Shown one piece after another: positions 27,060 to 36,242 of a stretch of 64,000 nucleotides of DNA. Each line of letters opens with the position of its first letter. The stretch's first letter is position 1. The notes under the pieces are model-generated. The model did no database searches and had not been told where the DNA came from. It worked only from the letters and a program-made list of their open reading frames with translations. A program made the position numbers and the translations under genes. The stretch is taken from assembly GCF_000712295.1 (NCBI RefSeq), contig NZ_JMKI01000051.1, forward strand, positions 32,256-96,255, read 5' to 3'. This stretch comes from Synergistes jonesii. GTDB lineage: Bacteria > Synergistota > Synergistia > Synergistales > Synergistaceae.

Positions 27060-27875
27060 TTATTCCTCATCATCGTCGTCCGCCACGTTGACCGGCTTGT
27101 TTTTATGCAGCACCGGCTTTACGGCCATTTCCTCGCTCGTCTTCTTCATCACGAAATACTGCTGCGCCACTCCTATCAGAGAGGAAAGCCCCCAATAGAG
27201 CATCACGCCGCCCGGCATCGAAAGGCATATAAAAGCCATGAAGAAGGGCATTATCGTGTTCATCATCGCCATCTGCGGGTTGCTGCCGCCGGAAAGCTTC
27301 TGCTGAGCCCAGGTCAGGAAGGAAATGCCGACAAGAAGCGCGAGGTTCCCGAGGTAATAATGAACGTTCGCGAGCCCGCCGGGATTCGTGAAGAGGGCCG
27401 AAAGCGCCGTCATAATATGGTACTCTCCGTTCGCGGCAGGCGCGACGCCGAGCGCTTTGGAAAGTCCGGCGGTCGTCGAAGAGCCGAGAAGCACCCCGAA
27501 GAAGGAGGTGTCGGCGAAGTCGTAGGTCCGCAGAACATTGAAAAGTAGAATCAATATAGGAAGCTGTACGAGAAGGGGAAGGCAGCCCGCCGCCGGATTG
27601 ACCTTGTATTCCCTGTAGAGACGCATCGTCTCTTCCTGCATTTTCTGTTTGTCGTTCGCAAATTTCTCCTGGATGACCTTCAGCCTCGGCTGTATCTTCT
27701 GCATCTGCTGCATCGAGAGCATCTGCTTCTGGTTCAAAGGATACAGCGCGATCCTTACCGCTATTGTCAAGAGAATGATCGCAAATCCGTAAGAGTTCGT
27801 GATCCCGTAGAAAAACTCAAGTATCTTGAGAAGGAGATCGCTCGCTCCGCTCCATATCGCGCCCAAAACCTTCAC
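27060..27875 (-). CDS. yidC: Membrane protein insertase YidC (short form)
   Basis: 271 residues with the YidC/Oxa1 core: five hydrophobic segments, NSYGFAIILLT at the first, the cytoplasmic hairpin QMQKIQPRLKVIQEKFANDKQKMQEE, and conserved PAAGCLPLLVQLPI. It lacks the large periplasmic P1 domain of proteobacterial YidC and so resembles the Firmicute form even though other genes suggest a diderm cell. The start is GTG and overlaps the yidD stop by 4 bases (GTGA). Confidence 0.95.
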   Translation of the reverse strand: MKVLGAIWSGASDLLLKILEFFYGITNSYGFAIILLTIAVRIALYPLNQKQMLSMQQMQKIQPRLKVIQEKFANDKQKMQEETMRLYREYKVNPAAGCLPLLVQLPILILLFNVLRTYDFADTSFFGVLLGSSTTAGLSKALGVAPAANGEYHIMTALSALFTNPGGLANVHYYLGNLALLVGISFLTWAQQKLSGGSNPQMAMMNTIMPFFMAFICLSMPGGVMLYWGLSSLIGVAQQYFVMKKTSEEMAVKPVLHKNKPVNVADDDDEE

Positions 27876-28168
27876 CTAACCTTTCGAAGTCCGCTTCGAT
27901 TTTTAGTGAGATATTTCCTGCCGAACATTGCCGCAATCTCGTCGCGTCCCGGCACAGGGTCGAAGCCGCCCTCGTGCCACGGCCCGCACTTTACAATCCG
28001 AGCGGCCGATAGCCTCAATCCTATCAGAGGCCCGTATTTGGAGATCGCCTCGGCCGCGTACTCCGAGCATGAGGGATAAAATCTGCACTTCGCCATGCCG
28101 AGGTGCGGGGAGAGGATCGACCGATACGCCTTTATGCAAAAGAGCATACAAAACGTTACTATACGCAT
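27872..28168 (-). CDS. yidD: Membrane protein insertion efficiency factor YidD
   Basis: 98 residues with the DUF37 signature IKAYRSILSPHLGMAKCRFYPSCSEYAAEAI and KCGPWHEGGFDPVP. The ATG at 28168 overlaps the rnpA end by 10 bases; the upstream frame lies inside rnpA. Standard place between rnpA and yidC. Confidence 0.93.
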   Translation of the reverse strand: MRIVTFCMLFCIKAYRSILSPHLGMAKCRFYPSCSEYAAEAISKYGPLIGLRLSAARIVKCGPWHEGGFDPVPGRDEIAAMFGRKYLTKNRSGLRKVR

Positions 28169-28563
28169 TTTCCGCCGTCTTTTGAATCGACGGTCCAGCC
28201 TCGGTTTTTCCATTCCTTCGTCAAAAGCCCGCGGCGCTTGAGCGATTTTGCGACATCCTCATAGATATCGTCCGCCTTCGCGTCGAGCGCGTTTTCGCGC
28301 AGCGACGCCACGATCCATACGCCGTCCTTAACCCACGGCAGAAGCCTGCGCAGAGCTTCGCGCATAACGCGGCGCCCCCTCGTCCTCTTGACGGCGCGCG
28401 CAATTTTCTTCCCCACCGTGACTCCGGCGAGAGCCGAGTTTCCCCTGTCCGTCAAAAACGACAATCGCACCAACGCGCCGGTTTCTCGGCGCCCGGTGCG
28501 GAATACAAGGTCAAACTGCCACCCTCTTTTGAGCCTCTTTGCGGCAGGGAAGCCAAAATCCAC
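28159..28563 (-). CDS. rnpA: Ribonuclease P protein component
   Basis: 134 residues. The RNA-binding RNR motif appears as KKIARAVKRTRGRRVMREALRRL (about 51-73), slightly divergent from KRNRxKRRIRE. Binds the RNase P RNA and helps position pre-tRNA. The start is GTG just after the rpmH stop; the C-terminus has about 15 extra residues compared with typical members. Confidence 0.92.
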   Translation of the reverse strand: MDFGFPAAKRLKRGWQFDLVFRTGRRETGALVRLSFLTDRGNSALAGVTVGKKIARAVKRTRGRRVMREALRRLLPWVKDGVWIVASLRENALDAKADDIYEDVAKSLKRRGLLTKEWKNRGWTVDSKDGGKCV

Positions 28564-28569
28564 AGCAAA

Positions 28570-28704
28570 TCAGACGGCGAGACGCGCCCTGCCCTTACGG
28601 CGACGATTTCTGAGAATGCGGCGCCCGCTGGGGGATGCGGAACGTTCAAGGAAGCCCATCGCGCGCTTGCGTCTTACGTTGTGCGGTTGAAATGTCCGTT
28701 TCAT
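28570..28704 (-). CDS. rpmH: Ribosomal protein bL34
   Basis: 44 residues translated from the minus strand: [18 protein letters not shown], then a Ser/Gly/Arg segment and [11 protein letters not shown]. This is the nearly invariant L34 sequence. The ATG lies 3-5 bases after a strong AGGAGGTGT site. First gene of rpmH-rnpA-yidD-yidC-jag, often next to the replication origin; dnaA is not adjacent here. Confidence 0.96.
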   Translation of the reverse strand: MKRTFQPHNVRRKRAMGFLERSASPSGRRILRNRRRKGRARLAV

Positions 28705-28855
28705 GAAACTACACCTCCTGCGTCTTTCATCGTTATCAAACTATCAAAAATTCTTTTCAGAATAATTAGCTCTCAAACAACCTGTTAAATATAGCATAGA
28801 GTTTGCGTTGCCGCAAGAAAATCTTACTTTTTCGGCCAGGAAAATTTTTAAGGTA

Positions 28856-28885
28856 TTGCGCAAGGGCGCGTATATGTGCTAAGAT
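28856..28885 (+). promoter_or_regulatory. Promoter of rpsT
   Basis: TTGCGC (28856-28861) and TAAGAT (28880-28885) with an 18-base spacer, about 25 bases before the Shine-Dalgarno sequence of rpsT. Confidence 0.55.
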
Positions 28886-28916
28886 GGTCGCTGTCTTTGT
28901 GAAGGAGGTGACGGCA

Positions 28917-29183
28917 TTGCCAAACAAGAAATCAGCAAAGAAACGAGTCCTGGTCGCTGAGAGAAACCGCATTTACAACCGTTTCTGGAAGACCCGCTGC
29001 AAAAACGCAGTGAAGAAGTTCCTGGAAGCGGTGGAGAGCAAGGACGTGGAGCTCGCTAATAAGAGAATGAATGACGCTCAGGGCGTATTGGACAAGGCGG
29101 TAGTCAAGGGCGTCGTTCACCGTAACACTGTCGCGCGCCGCAAGTCCAGCATGGCGGCGAAAATCAAAGCGCTCTCTGCGTAG
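28917..29183 (+). CDS. rpsT: Ribosomal protein bS20
   Basis: 88 residues, starting PNKKSAKKRVLVAERNRIYN after the initiator, with the usual basic helical composition and ending VHRNTVARRKSSMAAKIKAL. The start is TTG, supported by GAAGGAGGTGA five bases upstream; a weak start codon is a known feature of autoregulated rpsT in some bacteria. In-frame codons upstream of the TTG precede the ribosome site and are not coding. Confidence 0.95.
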   Translation: MPNKKSAKKRVLVAERNRIYNRFWKTRCKNAVKKFLEAVESKDVELANKRMNDAQGVLDKAVVKGVVHRNTVARRKSSMAAKIKALSA

Positions 29184-29210
29184 GCTGCGAACATCCTCAA
29201 AATAAAAAAT

Positions 29211-29241
29211 GCGGAGCTCAAAAGAGTTCCGCTTGTTTTTT
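29211..29241 (+). terminator. Terminator of rpsT
   Basis: 9-bp stem GCGGAGCTC (29211-29219) with GAGTTCCGC (29224-29232, one G-U pair) followed by TTGTTTTTT. Confidence 0.87.
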
Positions 29242-30181
29242 ATATGCGCGCCCCCGGCGCCTTACCCATCAGCTTTATCACAGCCGCTTCGAGCCCGCGC
29301 CACCCGGCGCCGGCGCCGCTTCTTTCTTCTATATTTATTCTGATCAGATCCGAGATGAATTCCGTCATCGCCGCATGCCCGTATCTCCTGTCGGCCTGCG
29401 CGGCCATGCGCCAAGCGTAATCCTTGGCGCCGAGCGCCTTCGCGAACGCCGCGGCGTCGCGGCCGAGTCCCGCATACCACGCGAGCCTCATGCGGTTATG
29501 CAGGGGCACGAGCGCCGGTATCAGATCCTCCGCCTTCGACATCGCGCCGAGGCTCTTAAGAACGCCGGCTATTTCACCGGTGCAGAGGCCGTCGAGCAGG
29601 CGCAGAAGATTCCTGCCGCCGTCGTCGAGACAGAGTTCCTCTACGTCGGCGGCCGTTACCGCCGAAAATTTTTTGAGCAGGCCGAGGCTTTTGAGCTGTG
29701 CGCGTATCTCCTCGGGGTCCTCGAGCAGCTCGACTATCATCGCGATCCCCTCCGGCGCGACGTTCACGCCGAGCTCCTTTGCAAGCGCCGCTACCCACAT
29801 CTGGCGTTCGCGCGGCCAGCGAGGAAATTCCGCGGCCTTTACGGTGCGGCACCTCGCCAGCACTTCTTTGGGGATGAACTTCGACGGCTGCGATTTGACG
29901 TCGCTTTCGTATACGAGCACGAGGACCACCGCAGCGGAGGGCGCTACCATGAAGGAGAGTTTCTCCGGAAAAGCGCCGAGAAGCGGCGCCGCTTCCACAA
30001 TTATATATCTCTTCTCATCAAAAAGGCCGCCGGTCATGTTGTCGGAAAGAAGGGAGCTCCACTCCCCTCCTTCCCCTTTTCCTGCGGCCGCGTATCCTTT
30101 TTTTTCAAGATCGGCGCAGCTCTTCTCAAGAAGGCGCCTTTGAGCGGTCCCCGAGGCGGCGATCAGCAGGAGAGCCGGCAT
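29240..30181 (-). CDS. holA: DNA polymerase III delta subunit
   Basis: 313 residues in the HolA fold pattern: an N-terminal LLIAASGTAQRRLLE region, GGLFDEKRYIIVE, the central helical lid with DPEEIRAQLKSLGLL, and the C-terminal collar helices. It opens the sliding clamp in the clamp-loader complex. It lies immediately after leuS with overlapping stop/start (TGATG), the same neighbourhood as in many bacteria. Sequence similarity in this family is low, so length and context carry much of the call. Confidence 0.86.
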   Translation of the reverse strand: MPALLLIAASGTAQRRLLEKSCADLEKKGYAAAGKGEGGEWSSLLSDNMTGGLFDEKRYIIVEAAPLLGAFPEKLSFMVAPSAAVVLVLVYESDVKSQPSKFIPKEVLARCRTVKAAEFPRWPRERQMWVAALAKELGVNVAPEGIAMIVELLEDPEEIRAQLKSLGLLKKFSAVTAADVEELCLDDGGRNLLRLLDGLCTGEIAGVLKSLGAMSKAEDLIPALVPLHNRMRLAWYAGLGRDAAAFAKALGAKDYAWRMAAQADRRYGHAAMTEFISDLIRINIEERSGAGAGWRGLEAAVIKLMGKAPGARI

Positions 30182-32679
30182 CAGCCTTTCACCACTATGT
30201 TCACCAGCTTGCCCGGCACGGCTATCGTCTTGACTATTTCCCTGCCCTCGAGGCGTTTTTTAGTCGCTTCGCGTCCCATCACTTCGGCGAGCAGCTCCTC
30301 CTTCGAGAGCCCCGCCGCGACCTCGAACTGCTCGCGGACCTTGCCGTTAATTTGAAGCACGACCGTCGCGCTGTCCGCTACGAGCGCGCTTTCGTCGACC
30401 TCGAACCATTTGTGCGTCGAGAGGAAATCTTCGTTGCCGAGCATTTGCCACAGCTCTTCCGTTATATGAGGGGCGAATGGCGACAGGCAGCAGAGCAGCG
30501 TCTCGACGCCCTCGCGCTTAACGGCCCGGCCTTTGTCGTCCTTCGGAGCGAATGAGAGTAGAGCGTTCGCAAGTTCCATCAGACGGGCTACCGCGGTGTT
30601 GAACTGGCGTTCGTCGCGGATATCCTTCGTCACGCGGTCGAGCGTGCTGTGGATTGTGCGCTTCATGTCGCGTTCTGCCGGAGCGCTCAGATCGCTCATC
30701 TTCACGCGCCGTCCCGAGCCCTTTTTCAGCTCCTCTACGTTCTGCTCGACGAGCCTGAAGACGCGTCCGAGGAAGCGATGCGCGCCCTCCACGCCGCTTT
30801 CGGACCAGTCGAGGTCCTTTTCAGGAGGCGCTGCGAAGAGTATGAAGAGGCGCGCCGTGTCCGCACCGTATCTTTTGATTATCTCGTCCGGGTCGACGAC
30901 GTTGCCTAAAGACTTGGACATCTTCGCCCCATCCTTTATCACCATGCCCTGGGTCAGCAGGCGCTTGAACGGCTCGCGCATGTCGGAGGGCAGAAGTCCG
31001 AGGTCGGAGAGGACCTTGGTGAAGAATCTCGCGTATATAAGGTGCAGGCACGCATGTTCGATTCCGCCGATGTACTGGTCTACCGTCATCCAATACTTCG
31101 CCGCCTCCTTGTCGAAAGGCTTGTCGTCGCACCAGGGAGACGTGTATCTGTCGAAATACCACGACGAGCAGAAGAAGGTGTCCATCGTGTCCGTTTCGCG
31201 GCGCGCCGGCCCTCCGCAGAGAGGGCAGGTCGTGTTGTACCAGTCGGGGCGCAGCGCCAGCGGGTTGCCGCCGTTCTTCGGCATCTCTATGTCGAGCGGC
31301 AGCTCCACGGGCAGCTGATCCTCCGGCACGGGAACGATCCCACAGCGGTCGCAGTAGACCATCGGTATCGGAGTGCCCCAGTAGCGCTGGCGCGATATCA
31401 GCCAATCGCGCAGACGGAAGCGTATTTCCCTCTTTCCCCTGCCGTGCTCTTCGAACCAGTCGGCCGCCTTCTTGATCGCCTCCTCCGTCGGCAGCCCGTC
31501 GAGGAAGCCGGAATTGCACGCCACTCCGTCGGCCGCCGCCGCCGAAGGCATTGTGGCTCCGTCCGGCGCTGGGCCGTCGGCTGGACGCACGACGGCGACG
31601 ACCGGTATGTCATATTTGCGCGCGAAGTCGAAATCGCGCTGATCGTGGGCGGGGACGCCCATGATCGCGCCGGTGCCGTAATCCATCAGGATGTAGTCGG
31701 CGATCCAAATAGGCGCCTTCTCTCCCGTCAGCGGATTGATCGCGAAAAAGCCGGTGTCGATTCCTTCCTTATCGACTCCGACGGCCGTGCGCTCTATAGT
31801 GCTGCGCGACGCCATTCTCTTCACGAAGGCGCGCATCTCTTCCGCTTTTTCGCCGCCGGCCATTTCGGCGAATTTCTCCACGCAGGGATGCTCCGCGGCG
31901 AGCGCGACGAAGGTGACGCCGAAGATCGTGTCGATGCGCGTCGTGAAGGCTTCGAGCTTCAGATCGGTATCGGCGACCTCCATCTCGAAATGGACGCCCT
32001 CCGAACGCCCTATCCAGTTGCGCTGCATCGTCACGACGCGCTCCGGCCAGCCTTTCAATTCGTCGAGGCAGTCGACGAGCTCCTGCGCGTAATCCGTGAT
32101 GCGTATGAACCACTGGTCGAGGTTGCGCTTCGTCACAGGAGTGCCGCAGCGCCAGCAGACGCCTTCACCGACCACCTGTTCGTTGGCCAGCACCGTCTGG
32201 CACTTCTCGCACCAGTTGACCGGCGCGTGCCTGCGGTAGACGAGCCCCTTCTTATAGAACTGCAGGAAAAGCCACTGATTCCATTTATAGTAGTTGACGT
32301 TGCAGGTCTCGACGCGGCGCCTCCAGTCATAGCTGTAACCGGCGCGCTTCAGCTGCTGCGTCATATGTTCGATGTTGCTCCACGTCCAGTCGGAGGGAGC
32401 TGTGTTGTTCTTTATCGCCGCATTTTCCGCCGGCATTCCGAAAGAGTCGAATCCCATCGGATAAAGGACGTTCTTGCCCTGCATGCGCAGAAATCTCGCG
32501 AAGAGGTCGCCTATCGAATAGTTGCGCAAGTGCCCCATATGCAGCGCGCCCGAGGGATAGGGAAACATTTCGAGACAATAAAACTTTTCTTTGCTGGGGT
32601 CGGGTTCGGCTTCAAAAATCTTCGCGTCGGCCCACTTCTTCTGCCACTTCGGTTCTATGGCGGAAAAATCGTACGGCAT
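30181..32679 (-). CDS. leuS: Leucyl-tRNA synthetase
   Basis: 832 residues. The class I HIGH motif is HMGH at 47-50 within [15 protein letters not shown]; the KMSKS motif is intact ([13 protein letters not shown] near 585). The CP1 editing domain with the T-rich region ([16 protein letters not shown]) and the zinc-type cysteine pair (YCDRCG, TCPLCGG) are visible. Charges tRNA-Leu. No T-box leader was found upstream. Confidence 0.97.
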   Translation of the reverse strand: MPYDFSAIEPKWQKKWADAKIFEAEPDPSKEKFYCLEMFPYPSGALHMGHLRNYSIGDLFARFLRMQGKNVLYPMGFDSFGMPAENAAIKNNTAPSDWTWSNIEHMTQQLKRAGYSYDWRRRVETCNVNYYKWNQWLFLQFYKKGLVYRRHAPVNWCEKCQTVLANEQVVGEGVCWRCGTPVTKRNLDQWFIRITDYAQELVDCLDELKGWPERVVTMQRNWIGRSEGVHFEMEVADTDLKLEAFTTRIDTIFGVTFVALAAEHPCVEKFAEMAGGEKAEEMRAFVKRMASRSTIERTAVGVDKEGIDTGFFAINPLTGEKAPIWIADYILMDYGTGAIMGVPAHDQRDFDFARKYDIPVVAVVRPADGPAPDGATMPSAAAADGVACNSGFLDGLPTEEAIKKAADWFEEHGRGKREIRFRLRDWLISRQRYWGTPIPMVYCDRCGIVPVPEDQLPVELPLDIEMPKNGGNPLALRPDWYNTTCPLCGGPARRETDTMDTFFCSSWYFDRYTSPWCDDKPFDKEAAKYWMTVDQYIGGIEHACLHLIYARFFTKVLSDLGLLPSDMREPFKRLLTQGMVIKDGAKMSKSLGNVVDPDEIIKRYGADTARLFILFAAPPEKDLDWSESGVEGAHRFLGRVFRLVEQNVEELKKGSGRRVKMSDLSAPAERDMKRTIHSTLDRVTKDIRDERQFNTAVARLMELANALLSFAPKDDKGRAVKREGVETLLCCLSPFAPHITEELWQMLGNEDFLSTHKWFEVDESALVADSATVVLQINGKVREQFEVAAGLSKEELLAEVMGREATKKRLEGREIVKTIAVPGKLVNIVVKG

Positions 32680-32792
32680 CTATCTCTCTCCTTAAAATGA
32701 AGATTTTTCTTTTGCACATCGTAGTATTATATACATTGAGCTAAGCAAGGTCAAACTTGAGCGCCCGGCGGCGGACGCGCCTAACAAAAATA

Positions 32793-32821
32793 TTGACACT
32801 GCCGTCGCTTTGGCGTATAAA
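32793..32821 (+). promoter_or_regulatory. Consensus promoter of the candidate RNA gene upstream of serA
   Basis: TTGACA (32793-32798) and TATAAA (32816-32821) with a 17-base spacer, one of the best promoter matches in the window. Transcription would begin near 32828, well before any open reading frame. Confidence 0.72.
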
Positions 32822-32827
32822 GATAAC

Positions 32828-33036
32828 GAAGTTAATGTTTTGGCAGAGGAGAGCGAAAACAGTGCGCACAGCTTTTGCATCACGGTCAATATCTTCGATT
32901 CCCTCCGGACTTTCATCGTGCGGATGTATTTCGTCGTGCCGCAGGTCTCGGAGCGTTTAGCCGCGATGCAGTAGTTCAGAGCGCTGACAAAAGGCTGCGT
33001 TATCGAGACCGGAGGTTTCTTCGGTCTCTTTTTATT
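32828..33036 (+). ncRNA. Candidate structured small RNA, possibly 6S RNA
   Basis: About 205 bases between a consensus promoter and an intrinsic terminator, without a plausible coding frame. Reading by eye gives a long, interrupted hairpin: TTTTG-CAG (32838-32846) pairs with CTG-CAAAA (32984-32992); GCATC-CGG (32877-32885) with CCG-GATGC (32961-32969); CTCCG (32903-32907) with CGGAG (32949-32953). Unpaired stretches lie between these arms, including a large internal loop. Size, rod shape and central bubble resemble 6S RNA, which binds sigma-70 RNA polymerase. The alternative is an attenuator-type leader of serA. No T-box or known riboswitch motif was recognised. Confidence 0.5.
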
Positions 33037-33040
33037 TTTC
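33005..33040 (+). terminator. Intrinsic terminator upstream of serA
   Basis: Stem GAGACCG (33005-33011) with CGGTCTC (33022-33028) followed by TTTTTATTTTT. It ends the candidate RNA about 115 bases before the serA start. Confidence 0.85.
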
Positions 33041-33155
33041 TGAAACGGGGGTTTTATAGCGACTGGGATCTGGACGGCGGAGAAAAATATTTTGGGCGCA
33101 TTTGCCAAAACGGCCTGCAAATTACCACGCATAATGGACGATGGGAGCTGTGATC

Positions 33156-34805
33156 ATGGATAGCAACAAATGGAAAATACTCGTTACCGAAAAGGTCGGG
33201 GAGGCCGGGCTCGATATTTTCAGGAACGCGCCCGACGCCGAGCTTGACATAAAGATAGGGCTCACGGAAGAGGAGCTCACAAAAATAATGCCGAACTACG
33301 ACGGCGTACTGACGCGCAGCGGCACGACGATGGACGAGAAGAAGATCGAAGCCGGCAGAAAGCTGAAGGTCATCGGCCGCGCCGGCGTCGGCGTCGACAA
33401 TATAGACCTCGCCGCCGCGAGCCGCCGCGGGATCATCGTCATCAACGCGCCGAGCGGCAACACCTTAGCCGCGGCGGAGCTCACTATGGCGAACATGCTC
33501 GCCGTCATCCGCCGCGTACCGCAGGCCTGCGCGTCGCTTCACGGCGGCAAGTGGGAGAGGAATAAATTCCTCGGCCGTCAGCTCAGTAACAGGCGTCTGC
33601 TTATCATTGGGCTCGGGCGAATCGGCAGCGAGATATCCAAGCGCGCGCACGCCTTCGACATGGAGGTCATCGCATACGACCCGTACATTCCGCAGAAGAA
33701 GGCCGATTCTCTGCACGTTGAGCTCGTAGACGACCTCGAGGGTGCAATATCCCTCGCGGACGTCGTCACGATACACACTCCGCTCACAGAAGAGACGACT
33801 AATATGATCGACGAGGAGACGCTCCGCGCCTTCAAGCAGGGCGCTTACCTTATCAACTGCGCTCGCGGCGGGATCGTGGAGGAAGCCGCCGTCGCCAGGG
33901 CGGTGCGCGACGGCCGCCTCGCCGGCTTCGCGACGGACGTCTACGCGTCGGAGCCGCTGAGCCACGATCACCCCTTCCTCGCGGAGGATATAGCGGACAG
34001 GATAGTGATAACGCCCCATATCGGAGCAAACACGGTGGAGGCGCAGTCAGAGGTCTCGCGCATCGCGGCGCAGAATATGCTTCTCGTCCTCCGCGGCGAG
34101 CCGTACGTGCACGCGGTGAACCTGCCGTTCATGGAGCAGGCCCTGAACGCCGACCAGCGCATGTATCTGTCGCTCGCGCGCAAACTCGGGGTGCTCGCCG
34201 CGAAGCTCGCGCAGATTCGCGGCGCGGCGGCGCACAACTGCCACGTGACCCTGCGCGGCGCGCTCTTCGCGGACGACGAAAGGCTCGCGGCGAACCAGCT
34301 GCGCCCATACACCATCGCTCTGCTCAAGGGCATGCTCGAGGTAAGCATCGGCTCTTCCGTGACCTACATGATCGCGCCGCTGCTCGCAAAGGACAGGCAC
34401 ATTTCGATCGACGAGAGCTCCGGCGATTCAAAGACCTATAAGAATACGATCGAAGTCGAGCTCGAAACGGAAAAGGGTCCCGTCTCGCTGCTCGCCACGA
34501 TCACTGAAGAGGGACGCCAGCGTGTCGTCCGCGTCAACGACTACTGGGTTGACTTCGTGCCGAGCGGCAAGCTGCTGATCTTCCAGAATCACGACCGCCC
34601 AGGCGTCATCGGCAAAATAGGGAGCCTGCTCGGCGCGGCGAACGTCAACATTGCAAGCTTCGCGCTCGGGCGCAAGGAGGGCAGCGGGCTCGCCTTAGGA
34701 GCGCTGGAAATCGACGGAGAGACCGACGAGGCGCTTCGCAGCGAGCTCATGAAGAACGGCGACATGATCTGGGTGACGACTGTCGACTTCTCAAACGCCA
34801 GCTGA
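33156..34805 (+). CDS. serA: D-3-phosphoglycerate dehydrogenase
   Basis: 549 residues: the catalytic/NAD domain has the Rossmann motif GLGRIGSEISKRAHAF, and the active-site region includes NCARGGIVEEAAV and ITPHIGANTVEA. An intervening regulatory (ASB) domain and a C-terminal ACT domain (FQNHDRPGVIGKIGSLLG onwards) follow, so it is the long, probably serine-regulated type. First committed step of serine synthesis. The ATG at 33156 follows GGGAG at 8 bases; an in-frame ATG at 33141 lies before that site. Confidence 0.95.
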   Translation: MDSNKWKILVTEKVGEAGLDIFRNAPDAELDIKIGLTEEELTKIMPNYDGVLTRSGTTMDEKKIEAGRKLKVIGRAGVGVDNIDLAAASRRGIIVINAPSGNTLAAAELTMANMLAVIRRVPQACASLHGGKWERNKFLGRQLSNRRLLIIGLGRIGSEISKRAHAFDMEVIAYDPYIPQKKADSLHVELVDDLEGAISLADVVTIHTPLTEETTNMIDEETLRAFKQGAYLINCARGGIVEEAAVARAVRDGRLAGFATDVYASEPLSHDHPFLAEDIADRIVITPHIGANTVEAQSEVSRIAAQNMLLVLRGEPYVHAVNLPFMEQALNADQRMYLSLARKLGVLAAKLAQIRGAAAHNCHVTLRGALFADDERLAANQLRPYTIALLKGMLEVSIGSSVTYMIAPLLAKDRHISIDESSGDSKTYKNTIEVELETEKGPVSLLATITEEGRQRVVRVNDYWVDFVPSGKLLIFQNHDRPGVIGKIGSLLGAANVNIASFALGRKEGSGLALGALEIDGETDEALRSELMKNGDMIWVTTVDFSNAS

Positions 34806-34917
34806 AAAATTTTCAAAAAAACGCACGCACCGCATTTTTATTGGTACGCGCGCCGCTGGCGAGGGTTGTAGTATAATGATAGCCGTTGAACTTAAATAAT
34901 TAAGCGAGTGATGATAA

Positions 34918-36093
34918 ATGTTAGGCGCGCTTGTTGGCGACATCGTGGGCTCGGTCTTTGAACGGACGCCGCATAAATCAAAGAAATTCGAATTCATAAA
35001 CGAGAAAAGCCGCTTTACCGACGACAGCGTGCTGACCATAGCGACTGCGGACGCGCTGCTGCACGGAAGCGGCTATACGTCCGCGTTCAAAAGCTGGGGA
35101 CGCGCGTATCCGAAAGCCGGCTACGGGCAGAAATTTTTCCGCTGGTGCCTCTCCGACGGCGAGGAGATAGGCGACAGCTGCGGGAACGGCTCGGCGATGC
35201 GCGTTTCGCCGGTCGCCTGGGCCTTCGACACGCTCGACGAGGTGCTCGCGGAGGCGAAGAAGAGCGCGCTTCCCAGCCACAGCCACCCGGAAGGGATAAG
35301 AGGCGCTCAGGCGGTCGCCGCCGCGATATTCCTCGCGCGCGGCGGCAAAAGCAAGGATGAGATAAAGGATTACATCTCGAAGGAGTTCAAATACGACCTC
35401 GGCCGTACGCTCGACGAGATACGTCCTAAATATTCCTTCGACGCGACGTGTCAGGGCAGCGTCCCCGAAGCGATAATCGCCTTCCTCGAATCAGAAAATT
35501 TTGAAGACGCAGTCAGCAACGCCGTATCGCTGGGCGGAGATGCGGACACGCAGGCCTGCATTGCTGGGGCGATAGCCGAAGCGTTTTACGGCGGAGTCTC
35601 CAAGCGCTGGGTCTCGATGCTTCCGATACTGCTGCCCCAGGAAGCGCTGCATGTCATCGAAGAATTCAACAGGAAGTATCTCGCTTCGCGCTACAACTTT
35701 TTCTGCTGCGCGACGGAGAGCGAAGAAGGCAGGGCGGCCGAAAAGGGCATGCCCTACGATATAGTGAAGCTGCGTCCCGAAAGCTGCCGCTGGTGGGTCA
35801 GGAACTTAGAGGGCGACGACGAAGTGTGGGCCTTCGCCACGGAAGGCGACGACCGAAAGGCCGCCGTCTACTTCTCCACAGAGACGCCGGTGATATTCGA
35901 CGAGCTCTGCTTCGATTCCTTCGAGGACGCCTTCGTCGCCCTCGCGAGAAACGGCTTCGACCTATTCTTTGAAAATTACGCTTACTACGACGGCTACGGC
36001 TACGCGCCGGCGCCGCCGAGCGGGCGCTTTGCGATAGAGCCTCACCCGATATTCTCCGCCGGCACGGATTGGGAGCGGCGCTCCGGCGGTTAA
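34918..36093 (+). CDS. ADP-ribosylglycohydrolase family protein with extra C-terminal domain
   Basis: The N-terminal ~255 residues are an ADP-ribosylglycohydrolase (DraG/ARH) domain: GALVGDIVGSVFE at 3-15, TDDSVLT at 34-40 and GGDADTQACIAGAIAEAFYG near 205-224 supply the di-magnesium ligands. A C-terminal section (about 260-391), rich in Trp, Tyr and acidic residues, has no family I recognise. The domain hydrolyses ADP-ribosyl bonds on protein side chains or small molecules. No partner ADP-ribosyltransferase is adjacent. A TATAAT at 34872-34877 is a likely -10 element; the -35 is poor. Confidence 0.85.
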   Translation: MLGALVGDIVGSVFERTPHKSKKFEFINEKSRFTDDSVLTIATADALLHGSGYTSAFKSWGRAYPKAGYGQKFFRWCLSDGEEIGDSCGNGSAMRVSPVAWAFDTLDEVLAEAKKSALPSHSHPEGIRGAQAVAAAIFLARGGKSKDEIKDYISKEFKYDLGRTLDEIRPKYSFDATCQGSVPEAIIAFLESENFEDAVSNAVSLGGDADTQACIAGAIAEAFYGGVSKRWVSMLPILLPQEALHVIEEFNRKYLASRYNFFCCATESEEGRAAEKGMPYDIVKLRPESCRWWVRNLEGDDEVWAFATEGDDRKAAVYFSTETPVIFDELCFDSFEDAFVALARNGFDLFFENYAYYDGYGYAPAPPSGRFAIEPHPIFSAGTDWERRSGG

Positions 36094-36242
36094 ATCCCCA
36101 AAAATGCGCACGGCGCAGCGCCGCCATCGCATCTAAAGGCTAATTGCGCTTTTTCCGCATTTACAAAAGCACCGGCAAACATTTAAAATGACGGTGTGTA
36201 AGGCGCTCTATGCCGAACTGATTTTTTAAAGAGGGGCGCGCA

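Noticed and set aside
31042..32700. 552-codon open frame antisense to leuS
   Set aside because: leuS is complete with HIGH and KMSKS motifs on the other strand; the antisense frame is a codon-bias by-product.
32828..33155. T-box riboswitch upstream of serA
   Set aside because: No AGGGTGGNACCGCG-type antiterminator sequence and no specifier-loop arrangement were found, although a terminator is present.
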